Source: Clostridiales bacterium VE202-01 (GTDB taxonomy: Bacteria; Bacillota_I; Bacilli_A; Erysipelotrichales; Coprobacillaceae). From it: 57,889 bases of DNA. The notes under the pieces were generated by a model. That model was not told the DNA's origin. It saw only the letters and a program-made list of their open reading frames with translations, and made no database searches. The translations under genes were made by a program, and so were the position numbers. The stretch's first letter is position 1, and every line of letters begins with the position of its first letter. Below are positions 27,522 to 35,486 of the stretch, in pieces. The stretch covers positions 1 to 57,889 of the forward strand of contig BAHP02000013.1 in assembly GCA_000508865.1 (NCBI GenBank), given 5' to 3'.

Positions 27522-27776
27522 TTACACCACAAAAAAACACTCAGTCGAGCAGTTTTTCATCTTGTTTCGCTTTTCAGGAAACATATGCAAATAACGATTT
27601 CCAACCATTTCTCTGCCATGTCCAAGATGTTCAGGAATAACCCAAACATCAGCACCATTGTTTGCTAAATATGATTGTACTCTATGATAAAATTGAGTAC
27701 GTAAAAGAACTTTTGGTATAGTCTTTACATTTATGAGATACTGGTAATATCTCATTTGGTCACGTGCTGGTAACAC
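27522..27776 (-). pseudogene. Tyrosine recombinase (integrase) C-terminal remnant
   Basis: Contains YLANNGADVWVIPEHLGHG and NRYLHMFPEKRNKM, the end of a phage/ICE-type tyrosine recombinase, where HLGH is the conserved catalytic box and the Tyr of NRYLH is the nucleophile. The preceding HxLRH box is scrambled (LLRTQFYHRVQ) and the rest of the enzyme is missing. A non-functional relic that marks an old mobile element. Confidence 0.75.
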
Positions 27777-27854
27777 GTGATTTTATTGTATCTATGCTAA
27801 AATAACTCTGATAAGAAAGTTTGCGAAGATCCCATGCTATATTGTGTGGGTGTT

Positions 27855-28460
27855 CTATAATTCTTCTGTTTTATATAAATCATATCCCTCATAATTATAG
27901 CTTGCATCTATACCTTTCATATAGATCTCTCTATCATTTATCTTATCTGTTAAGGCATTTTTTAATAGATGTCTGATTTCTAAATCTTTGATAGGACTTC
28001 TTTCCATAGCAAGGAGATATTCGTTTTTATCAACTCTTGACCAGTCCACAACATAACCGATTTCTTTTTTTAAAATAGCATCAAGCCATATCCTTGTACT
28101 TCTGCCAGTTCCTTCACGAAAAGGATGGGTAACATTCATTTCAATATATTTTTCAATGATTTCATCAAATGTTGATTGAGACATTTGATCAATACTTTCT
28201 AAGGCTGAATAAAGATAAAGAACAGGCGCAAAACGAAAATCTCCTTTAGCAATATTTATATCTCTGATCTGTCCTGCAAAATCATATATGTCTTCAAAAA
28301 GATATTTGTGAATTGTAGACAGGCCTTTAAAAGTACCCACTTCAAAAGTATCTAAAATACCTTTTTCAAACAACTCCAAAGCTTTCTTTTTAGTTGTTTT
28401 TTCTTCAATGTGTGCCAGTTTTACAGAATTAGTTATATTGAGTTTATTTTTTAAAACCAT
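27855..28460 (-). CDS. Fic/DOC-family protein
   Basis: 201 residues with the Fic core: the flap region [20 protein letters not shown] and the active-site loop [14 protein letters not shown]. Fic enzymes transfer AMP or related groups to target side chains. The His, Phe, Glu, Gly and Arg of HPFx(D/E)GNGRxxR are kept, but the Asn is Thr. No inhibitory (S/T)xxxE(G/N) helix is obvious in the N-terminal 45 residues and no separate antitoxin is recognised next to it. Lies between an integrase relic and a broken ImmA/IrrE gene, typical for an element-borne toxin. Confidence 0.88.
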   Translation of the reverse strand: MVLKNKLNITNSVKLAHIEEKTTKKKALELFEKGILDTFEVGTFKGLSTIHKYLFEDIYDFAGQIRDINIAKGDFRFAPVLYLYSALESIDQMSQSTFDEIIEKYIEMNVTHPFREGTGRSTRIWLDAILKKEIGYVVDWSRVDKNEYLLAMERSPIKDLEIRHLLKNALTDKINDREIYMKGIDASYNYEGYDLYKTEEL

Positions 28461-28462
28461 TT

Positions 28463-28953
28463 TTATATCTCCTGTGAATATATGATATTATCTATCAAAA
28501 ATGGATCAACTTCTTGAAATACCATTTTTTGCATAAACGACATTATTCTTATATAAATTCCATCTGTAATTCCTTTATAATTGTATGAACTTGTTTTCAC
28601 AGTAATATTCATATTCCTTAGGACAAGAAAAATAATTTTCAAATACGTGAATAAGTTCATGCATAGTCGTTTTCTTCTGCTGTTTACTGCTGCATCAATT
28701 ATTGATGAGCACCAGATATTCATAACCATTATAGTATGCAAATCTCTTTATACAATTTCAATAAATCTGGTTTATCTTTAAAACATTCTATATTTTCATA
28801 ATAATCTCCTAGAGATGAATTCGTTTGATAATTTGTCTTTGTTTCATGAATAACTTTAGCATAATCAATAATCAAAATATCAGCTATTCTTTTTAATATT
28901 GCTCCTATCCCTTTATAAAGAGCCATATCTATTTTTGTTATTGCAATCACCAT
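28463..28953 (-). pseudogene. Broken ImmA/IrrE-like metallopeptidase gene
   Basis: The first frame runs MVIAITKIDMALYKGIGA to LLKLYKEICIL and stops. In another frame the sequence continues YYNGYEYLVLINN, a TGA, CSSKQQKKTT and the zinc motif MHELIHVFENYFSCP, the signature of ImmA/IrrE (DUF955) peptidases, ending at another stop. At least one frameshift and one or two stops separate the parts, so it is not functional as read. Such proteases cleave regulators of mobile elements or act with toxin systems; it directly precedes the fic gene. Confidence 0.6.
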
Positions 28954-29096
28954 CTTAATTTGACTATACAAAAAAAGTGTTGGAAAACACAAAAATATAG
29001 TAAAAAACAAATTATGCTTAGCTCCTTGGAAATTAGTTTCTTGTCTATGAATATATAATAGGAATTAAAAAATAATGTTAAAACACTTTTTTTGCA

Positions 29097-29120
29097 ATAA
29101 AAAAACCCGTTAAAACGGGC
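29097..29120 (-). terminator. Terminator of the first tRNA-Arg gene
   Basis: CCCGT/ACGGG hairpin followed by seven T on the minus strand, 13 bases after the tRNA end. Confidence 0.8.
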
Positions 29121-29132
29121 ATTTTTTACTAA

Positions 29133-29209
29133 TGGCGTCCACGAAGGGATTCGAACCCCTGACCGCACGCTTAGAAGGCGTGTGCTCTATCCAGCTGAGC
29201 TACGTAGAC
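29133..29209 (-). tRNA. tRNA-Arg (TCT anticodon), copy 1
   Basis: 77 bases: acceptor GTCTACG/CGTGGAC, D-arm TAGCTCAGCTGGATAGAGC, anticodon stem CACGC/GCGTG with loop CTTCTAA (anticodon TCT, reads AGA/AGG), T-arm AGGGGTTCGAATCCCTT, encoded CCA. Identical to the copy at 29742-29818. Confidence 0.97.
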
Positions 29210-29398
29210 ATCTGCTTCCTAATGCTTTAATATATTAGCATATATTTAATAAAAATGCAAGTTAATATAATTCCAAAATTATCCTTTTTTAAAAGAAGAT
29301 AATTTTAAAAATATTAGTGAAGAAACCAATAAAAACACAAAAAATAAAGCTATTGAAATTCAAGTTATTCTTGAACTTTAATAACTTTTCATATATTT

Positions 29399-29605
29399 TC
29401 ATAGTTTATTCAAAAAGTTGTAATTTAATGATATTTTGATTTTTGAAATCTTAATATCATCATTTAATGAAGCAATATAGTTACATTCACAATTAATAAT
29501 TTTTAACATCAATGTCATTTCATCATTAAAACAACCATTATCGGTATTTTCTAATTCATTTTCAATTTTTATGATTAATTCAAATAATTTATCTAAATTT
29601 TCCAT
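29399..29605 (-). CDS. Small hypothetical protein between the tRNA genes
   Basis: 68 residues, start MENLDKLFELIIKIENELEN, a predicted acidic helix, then CNYIASLNDDIKISKIKIS. No family is recognised. The upstream GGGTAG is only a weak ribosome site, so expression is uncertain. Confidence 0.35.
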   Translation of the reverse strand: MENLDKLFELIIKIENELENTDNGCFNDEMTLMLKIINCECNYIASLNDDIKISKIKISLNYNFLNKL

Positions 29606-29694
29606 ATTAACTACCCTATTTTTTATTGATCATATTGTTAATATATAAACAACAATTTACCAGCATAATTACTAGTCTATTTAAACTTAGTAGC

Positions 29695-29730
29695 AAACAA
29701 AAAAAGTCTAAACACTATTTGCTTAGACTT
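29695..29730 (-). terminator. Terminator of the second tRNA-Arg gene
   Basis: AAGTCTAA/TTAGACTT hairpin with an eleven-base loop and a T7 tract on the minus strand, 12 bases after the tRNA end. Confidence 0.75.
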
Positions 29731-29741
29731 TATTTTTTTAA

Positions 29742-29818
29742 TGGCGTCCACGAAGGGATTCGAACCCCTGACCGCACGCTTAGAAGGCGTGTGCTCTATC
29801 CAGCTGAGCTACGTAGAC
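29742..29818 (-). tRNA. tRNA-Arg (TCT anticodon), copy 2
   Basis: Identical over 77 bases to the gene at 29133-29209, 609 bases away in the same orientation, with CCA encoded. Flanking sequences differ, so only the tRNA is duplicated. Confidence 0.97.
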
Positions 29819-29875
29819 ATCTCTCCTGACTGCCTATATAGAATAACATATTCAAAAGAGATGTGCAAGTATTTT

Positions 29876-30340
29876 TTATATTATTTCTTTAAACTCAACA
29901 TTAATTTTTCCTTGTTCAACATAAATAATACAATACGATTTAGCACTACCTCGCCTAGGTAAAGTAGTTGATCCCGGATTGATCAAATAAAAACCATCAA
30001 TTTCTTCACACTGAGGGACATGTGTATGACCTGATAACAATACATCACAACCATGTCTTAATAAATCATCAACCATTAGCTCTTCACGATTAAAATACCC
30101 ATAGCGATGACCATGTGTTACTAAAAAACTTATTCCCTCGACTTCAAAAATAATTTCATCTTCTAATCTTGCCATCCAATCATTATTACCACGTACACAT
30201 ATCCAACCTTTTAAAGCCTCTTCTAACGCTTCACTATCCCCACAATGAACATAATAATCTCCATCAGGCTCTAAACGTTTTATTTCATCGATCATTTTAT
30301 GATATCCATGATTATCAGACATTACTACTATTTTTTTCAT
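29876..30340 (-). CDS. YfcE/MJ0936-type metallophosphodiesterase (YsnB-like)
   Basis: 154 residues with all calcineurin-like phosphoesterase motifs: SDNHG, HCGDSE, RGNND, THGHRYG and SGHTHVP. Start MKKIVVMSDNHG at 30340 (GGTGATAGAA). Activity on phosphodiesters such as bis-pNPP is known for the family; the physiological substrate is not. Last gene of the murI-gerM set, as ysnB is in the Bacillus racE-gerM neighbourhood. Confidence 0.9.
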   Translation of the reverse strand: MKKIVVMSDNHGYHKMIDEIKRLEPDGDYYVHCGDSEALEEALKGWICVRGNNDWMARLEDEIIFEVEGISFLVTHGHRYGYFNREELMVDDLLRHGCDVLLSGHTHVPQCEEIDGFYLINPGSTTLPRRGSAKSYCIIYVEQGKINVEFKEII

Positions 30341-30386
30341 TTCTATCACCAGTACTTATTATACACAATTATGATTAAAATTAAAA

Positions 30387-31295
30387 TTATATTTTGATTC
30401 GATTATCTACTATGCCATTTACATCTTCTACGGGCTCAATTTCCTGATCATCAATAAATAATGATACCTTTTTTACATCATCTAAATGACTTGCGGATTT
30501 AACGATTCGATTATATAAAGTATTATCAATTGACTCATTATCATTTAAAATATTACTAGCTAAATGAATTTCTAAATCTCCATCTTTTAAAGTACACTGC
30601 TCAACTAATGATAGGGGTTGTTCATATTCCATTTGTTTTAACATTATTGATACTTTAGTATCAATATCACTTTCTGTGGTCTCGATGCGCTCAGTGACGG
30701 GAACATAATAGTCTTGATTATTGATTGTTTGTATATTATAAACAACTACTGGTAACGTTTTATATAAATAATTTGTTGAAGACTCAAAATTATTTATTCC
30801 TAAACGATTAGTTATACAGCTAACTGGTATAGTACTATTGGGAAGCTCATTAATATCATTACCATCTATCTTTAAATTAACCTTTTCAATATCTCCTACA
30901 CAAAAAACATATGATAACATTTCGCAAATATCTAATGCTTCTTGATTATTATTAACATATAAATTGTCACTAAAATCAAATGTTAATGATTTATCATTGA
31001 TGGCGATGGCATTGACCTGGAGATTAGAATCTAAAATAGGATGTAATCCCAAATATTCATAATCTTTGGATTTCATTACTTCCAACATATTTCGATATTT
31101 ATCATCTGCTTCCAATTCCTGAGCCATGTCTACTTCAATTGGTATCAACGTATTATCATCATCTTTAAAAACAACTGTTTGATAATAAGTCTTTTCTGTT
31201 TTCTGCTCTTTTTCATTATTATCATGTTTGATACAGATAAAACAAATCACTAAGCAAGCACCTACCAGAATCGTTATTAGTAATTTCTTTTTCAT
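30387..31295 (-). CDS. gerM: GerM-like germination/sporulation lipoprotein-type protein (GerMN domains)
   Basis: 302 residues. An N-terminal hydrophobic segment with Cys (LLITILVGACLVICFICI), then two beta-alpha repeats with the GerMN pattern (VNAIAINDKSLTFDFSDNLY and later KDGDLEIHLASNIL), each ending in a short strand (VNLKIDG, VSLFIDD). Bacillus GerM is needed for spore formation and germination and is recruited to the septum. murI-gerM order matches racE-gerM. Domain assignment is by pattern. Confidence 0.75.
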   Translation of the reverse strand: MKKKLLITILVGACLVICFICIKHDNNEKEQKTEKTYYQTVVFKDDDNTLIPIEVDMAQELEADDKYRNMLEVMKSKDYEYLGLHPILDSNLQVNAIAINDKSLTFDFSDNLYVNNNQEALDICEMLSYVFCVGDIEKVNLKIDGNDINELPNSTIPVSCITNRLGINNFESSTNYLYKTLPVVVYNIQTINNQDYYVPVTERIETTESDIDTKVSIMLKQMEYEQPLSLVEQCTLKDGDLEIHLASNILNDNESIDNTLYNRIVKSASHLDDVKKVSLFIDDQEIEPVEDVNGIVDNRIKI

Positions 31296-31349
31296 CTTTA
31301 AATCCCCCCAATAATATCATATGAAATAATCATTTTAAAATGCCAAAAT

Positions 31350-31384
31350 AAAAAGTTATTTACAAAGCAGTAAACAACTTTTTA
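31350..31384 (-). terminator. murI terminator
   Basis: AAAAAGTT-rTTTAC/GTAAA-AACTTTTT imperfect hairpin over the murI stop codon, T-rich on the minus strand; it separates murI from gerM. Confidence 0.7.
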
Positions 31385-32167
31385 TTTTATGATAATATGT
31401 TCGACTTTTAACCCTGTATAATCAAAAAATCCTGAAGACGAATATCTAAATTCATCAGTTTCACCCGTCGTATATATTTTAATATACTTATTAGGTTGTG
31501 TATTTAACAAATTTTTGCTTTCCAAGATCTCTTTAATATTTTTACAAATAGCTTCACTACTAGAAATATATTCAATATTTGGTAATACTCGTTTTATTTG
31601 TTCCTTTAAAATAGGATAATGAGTACACCCTAAAATAATCGATTTGATCTTACCGGCATAATCATCAAAATATTCATGTAAAACTTCATAAATTCCTTCT
31701 TTATACATTCCTGATTCTACTAACGGCACTAGTTTAGGTGTAGCCAAAGAATAAGTTGTAATATGAGGATTTATTTTCTTGATCGTATCAGGATACTTAT
31801 TTGATTTAATTGTCGCTGCAGTAGCAATAATTAAAGTATTATCAACATTACGATTAATAAAATCATCAACTGTAGCATCGATCACCCCAATTATTGTCAT
31901 ATTAGAATATACAGCCTGTAATTTATCTAATACTGTTGAACTAGTAGTATTACAAGCTAAAACGATCATTTTAACATTTTGCTCAATAAAATATTCAACT
32001 ATCCCACTTGCATAACTAAATAACTGTTCTGGAGTTTTATCACCGTAAGGACAGTGATAATTATCACCAATATAAATAATATTTTCATTTGGTAATAATG
32101 ACCTAATTGAATTTACTACTGTCAAACCCCCAACACCTGAATCAAATACCCCTATTGCTCTTTCCAT
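31382..32167 (-). CDS. murI: Glutamate racemase
   Basis: Makes D-glutamate for peptidoglycan. 261 residues with the two catalytic Cys motifs ACNTTSS (about residue 71) and LGCTHYPIL (about residue 181) and the N-terminal FDSGVGGLTVV. Starts four bases after the VanY-like gene, so the two are co-transcribed. Confidence 0.97.
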   Translation of the reverse strand: MERAIGVFDSGVGGLTVVNSIRSLLPNENIIYIGDNYHCPYGDKTPEQLFSYASGIVEYFIEQNVKMIVLACNTTSSTVLDKLQAVYSNMTIIGVIDATVDDFINRNVDNTLIIATAATIKSNKYPDTIKKINPHITTYSLATPKLVPLVESGMYKEGIYEVLHEYFDDYAGKIKSIILGCTHYPILKEQIKRVLPNIEYISSSEAICKNIKEILESKNLLNTQPNKYIKIYTTGETDEFRYSSSGFFDYTGLKVEHIIIK

Positions 32168-32171
32168 CTAA

Positions 32172-33329
32172 TTACTCCTTATCTACCACATATTCTTCTA
32201 AGACTAAATTTTGTTCATGTAACTTAGCAGCAAGTTCCTTACCAACATATCTAAATGTGGTTGGGCTGTACTCATGATTAGTTACTTGCGTCTTATCAGC
32301 AGGATACCGTAAAACAAAACCATACTCATAGCTATGATTAACGAGCCACTGAAAAACGTCTGTTTGATCAAAATCATCAATACTTATATCCATTTTTTGA
32401 AGATCGACCGTGCTGCCTAACTGGTATTCATTATAACCAGCGATAACACCTCTATCCTCCAAAAGAGCTACATCATAACTAATATAAGTTTTCGTTAAAA
32501 TAATTTTCTTACTACAATCATTATAACAGGCTAGATACATTTCTAATAAATTATTATAAGTTTCTTCTTGCAGATACATCGAATATTTAGTTCTTGCAAT
32601 TCCCGAAGCAACTACTAAATTTTTAGGTTCATAACCACCAATAAAAGTCTCATTATTTACTACTAGTGATATTTCACTAGGATTATAGATTCTTCTTGCA
32701 TTGGGCTGTAGATCATGGTTAAAAAGTGTTGCCAATGAAGTCTTTGTAAAATCATTACTTAACTGTTTAAAACTATCACGCAATTCTTTATCATCTAAAT
32801 CATCATATTCCTTCATCGTGTTTAAATAATTATTTGTATCGCTTATATATGTATAATCTGTTTCATCATAAATCGATCTTAACATTTGATAAAAATCAAC
32901 ATTATTAAAATCAAAAGTATCCTGATTAATATATGCATCAACTAAATTATTTTTTATTAATGTATTACAATATGTAAGTGCCCTACTGGCAAAAGATACC
33001 TCTAATTTATCAGCCAACTGATTTCCTATACTAACTAAATTATTTAAATCTGGATATTTATTAGTTTTATCTAAAGCATTATAAAATTCATAATACATTA
33101 AATTAAAATCAGGAATCTCGATATATTTAATAAACTTATCTACAGCAATTGCATTTTCAATCAGATATTCCTGTTCGTCTTCATCTAAATACATTTCGAT
33201 CAATGCTCGATTATCATTATTGATCCCATTAACTCGATAAAAACGATCATATTTACGATTTATTGAAACAAATGCAGTTATAAAACATAACGTCACTATT
33301 AAATATAAATGCCATCTTTTTAACTTCAT
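32172..33329 (-). CDS. VanY-like D,D-carboxypeptidase fold protein lacking zinc ligands
   Basis: 385 residues from MKLKRWHLYLIVTLCFITAF (AAGGTGATATT in front), one signal-anchor helix, a helical middle region, and a C-terminal M15/VanY-type fold. In active VanY proteins the first motif is SxHxxGxAxD and the second ExWH before YRYVG. Here they read NEYQLGSTVD and SPTTFRYVG: the His of motif 1 is Tyr, and the catalytic Glu and final His of motif 2 are Ser and Thr; only the Asp remains. The fold is otherwise well kept (FQWLVNHSYEYGFVLRYPAD). It is therefore probably a non-catalytic peptidoglycan-binding or regulatory relative. Position between gerE and murI suggests a cell-wall or sporulation role. 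Confidence 0.8.
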   Translation of the reverse strand: MKLKRWHLYLIVTLCFITAFVSINRKYDRFYRVNGINNDNRALIEMYLDEDEQEYLIENAIAVDKFIKYIEIPDFNLMYYEFYNALDKTNKYPDLNNLVSIGNQLADKLEVSFASRALTYCNTLIKNNLVDAYINQDTFDFNNVDFYQMLRSIYDETDYTYISDTNNYLNTMKEYDDLDDKELRDSFKQLSNDFTKTSLATLFNHDLQPNARRIYNPSEISLVVNNETFIGGYEPKNLVVASGIARTKYSMYLQEETYNNLLEMYLACYNDCSKKIILTKTYISYDVALLEDRGVIAGYNEYQLGSTVDLQKMDISIDDFDQTDVFQWLVNHSYEYGFVLRYPADKTQVTNHEYSPTTFRYVGKELAAKLHEQNLVLEEYVVDKE

Positions 33330-33418
33330 AATATCACCTTGTTCCATTATATACTAACTACCAGCAAAAAACCATAATAAAAATATCAGCTTATCTAAAT
33401 GTTGATTTTATAATAAAT

Positions 33419-33449
33419 AAAAGCTGTGTAAATATTTATCACAGCTTTT
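33419..33449 (-). terminator. gerE terminator
   Basis: AAAAGCTGTG/CACAGCTTTT hairpin, T-rich downstream on the minus strand, between gerE and the VanY-like gene. Confidence 0.8.
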
Positions 33450-33473
33450 ACCAAGATACTATATTTAAAATTA

Positions 33474-33677
33474 CTAAAGTTCTAATTCCTTAAATTTAAT
33501 CAATTCAAAAACCGCTTGTATTCTTGAATCAACTCCTAATTTTTGAATAACATTAGAAATATGATTACGTACTGTTTTTTCACTAATTCCTAATGTTTTA
33601 GCAATTTCTTTAGTTGATTGATTTTTAATTAAAAGATTAAAGATTTCCTTTTCTCTTGGCGTTAGAATCACATTCAC
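33474..33677 (-). CDS. gerE: GerE-like LuxR-type regulator
   Basis: 67 residues consisting of only a LuxR/GerE helix-turn-helix: LTPREKEIFNLLIKNQSTKE, IAKTLGISEKTVRNHISNVI, then QKLGVDSRIQAVFEL. Bacillus GerE, the late mother-cell regulator of coat genes, is likewise a stand-alone domain (74 residues) and lies next to racE-gerM, as here. A short, single-domain LuxR protein in this synteny is best explained as GerE. Confidence 0.85.
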   Translation of the reverse strand: MNVILTPREKEIFNLLIKNQSTKEIAKTLGISEKTVRNHISNVIQKLGVDSRIQAVFELIKFKELEL

Positions 33678-33734
33678 TTTTTTATCTCACCTCATATTGT
33701 AATATATGAAAAGATTTATTTTTCGGTGTCATTT

Positions 33735-35486
33735 TTAAAATTTTAAAAGATTTAAAGCTACTTCTTTAGGTAAAACCTTCTCCAGTTGTTCCAATGTAGC
33801 TTCTTTTAACTGCTTAACACTACCAAATTCTTTCAATAATAACTTTTTACGTTTAGGTCCGATTCCCTCAACATTATCTAAAATCGATTGAAACAATGAT
33901 TTTGAACGCACATTTTTATGAAAGCTGATTGCATAACGGTGAACCTCATCCTGCATTCTAGTAAGTAAGAAAAATAATTCACTTTTTTTATTGATTTCAA
34001 CAACTTCTCCATTACTATCTAACAATACCGACGTAGAATGGCGCTCATCTTTAGCCAATCCACAAACCATAATATTCATATTCAAACCATCAATAACTTC
34101 TTTAGCAACTTTTATCTGTCCTTTACCACCATCAACGATAATTAAATCCGGTCTTTCCAAACCTTCCATTAAAACCCTAAAATAACGGCGATAAATAACT
34201 TCTTTCATGCTGGCATAATCATCAGGTCCTTCAACCGTTTTGATTTTAAACTTCCGGTAATCTTTTTTAGATGGTACCCCATCTTTGAAACAGACCATCC
34301 CAGCCACGGCATAAGCACCTTGAATATTCGAATTATCAAATAATTCGATTCTTCTTGGCAAAGCGATTCCTAATAATTCCCCCAACTGTTTAATTGCGCC
34401 AATAGTTGCTGCTTCATTTTTTTGGATCAATAAAAATTTCTTTTCTAATTGTTCCTTGGCATTTTCATTAGCCATATTAACAAGATTAGCTTTATTGCCT
34501 CTTTGCGGTTTAATAATTTTACAATTAATGATTTCTTCTAATAAACTTGTATCAAGTTCCATCGGTACTAATAATTCCTTAGGTTCGGTATTTTCCTGAT
34601 AGAATTGAACTAAAAAGGAAATGATCTGTTCTTGAAAATCATCTTGTAAAGGAACGAGATTTAGATCCCTTGCTAAAAGTTTACCATTTCGCATAAAAAA
34701 CAGCTGCAAACATAAATAACCTTTATCATGATAATATCCAACAATATCACGATCAACTAAATCATTAAACTGGACATGCTGCTTACTTGTAACGTGCTGA
34801 ATATGATTGATCAAATCTCGACATTCTTTCGCTAATTCATAATTTTGCACTTCACTGGCATTAAACATTTTTTCCTGTAATTCTTTGATTATTTGTTTAG
34901 TATCACCTTGGATAAACTTAGTAATACTAGAAGTTATTTGTTTATAGTTATTTTCATCTACTTCTTGAATACACGGTGCTAAACATTGATTTAAAGAATA
35001 GTATAAACATGGTTTTTTAGGAATATGGTTACATTTTCTAAGGGGGTATAGCCGATTTAAAAGTTTAAATGTTTCTCTAGCTGCTGTTCCATCAGGAAAT
35101 GGTCCAAAATGTTTATGTTTTTTATCTTGGGCATTTCTGACGATTTTTAAGCGGGGATGTTTTTCTTTTGTTAACTGAATATAGGGATAATATTTATTAT
35201 CCATAAAAGAAATATTGTATTTAGGTGCATAATCTTTAATTAGATTGATTTCTAATAATAATGCTTCTTTTTCCGAGTCAGTGACAATATAATCAAAATC
35301 AACGATTTCCTGGACTAATTTTGTCGTTTTATAATTATGGGCACCAACAAAATATGAAGAAACACGATTCTTTAACTTTTTCGCTTTTCCTACATAAATA
35401 ACCGTGCCTTCTTTATTTTTCATTAAATAACAGCCGGGCTGTAACGGCAATAAAGAAAGTTTATCTTTGATTACTTTACGATCCAT
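33735..35486 (-). CDS. uvrC: Excinuclease ABC subunit C
   Basis: 583 residues, close to family length. GIY-YIG nuclease at the N-terminus (PGCYLMKNKEGTVIYVGKAK), UvrB-binding UVR segment around residue 200, RNase H-like C-terminal nuclease (ELFDNSNIQG, IIVDGGKGQI) and a final helix-hairpin-helix (VEGIGPKRKKLLLKEFGSV). Its ATG overlaps the mutS2 stop as TAATG, coupling two DNA-repair genes. Confidence 0.97.
   Translation of the reverse strand: MDRKVIKDKLSLLPLQPGCYLMKNKEGTVIYVGKAKKLKNRVSSYFVGAHNYKTTKLVQEIVDFDYIVTDSEKEALLLEINLIKDYAPKYNISFMDNKYYPYIQLTKEKHPRLKIVRNAQDKKHKHFGPFPDGTAARETFKLLNRLYPLRKCNHIPKKPCLYYSLNQCLAPCIQEVDENNYKQITSSITKFIQGDTKQIIKELQEKMFNASEVQNYELAKECRDLINHIQHVTSKQHVQFNDLVDRDIVGYYHDKGYLCLQLFFMRNGKLLARDLNLVPLQDDFQEQIISFLVQFYQENTEPKELLVPMELDTSLLEEIINCKIIKPQRGNKANLVNMANENAKEQLEKKFLLIQKNEAATIGAIKQLGELLGIALPRRIELFDNSNIQGAYAVAGMVCFKDGVPSKKDYRKFKIKTVEGPDDYASMKEVIYRRYFRVLMEGLERPDLIIVDGGKGQIKVAKEVIDGLNMNIMVCGLAKDERHSTSVLLDSNGEVVEINKKSELFFLLTRMQDEVHRYAISFHKNVRSKSLFQSILDNVEGIGPKRKKLLLKEFGSVKQLKEATLEQLEKVLPKEVALNLLKF

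Noticed and set aside
28947-29168. 73-residue ORF starting MRSGVRIPSWTP
   Set aside because: This start is the well-known spurious translation of a tRNA gene 3' half; the frame begins inside tRNA-Arg.
29741-29962. Plus-strand ORF containing GFEPLTARLEGVCSIQ
   Set aside because: Antisense reading of tRNA-Arg copy 2 and the phosphodiesterase gene; a common artefact.
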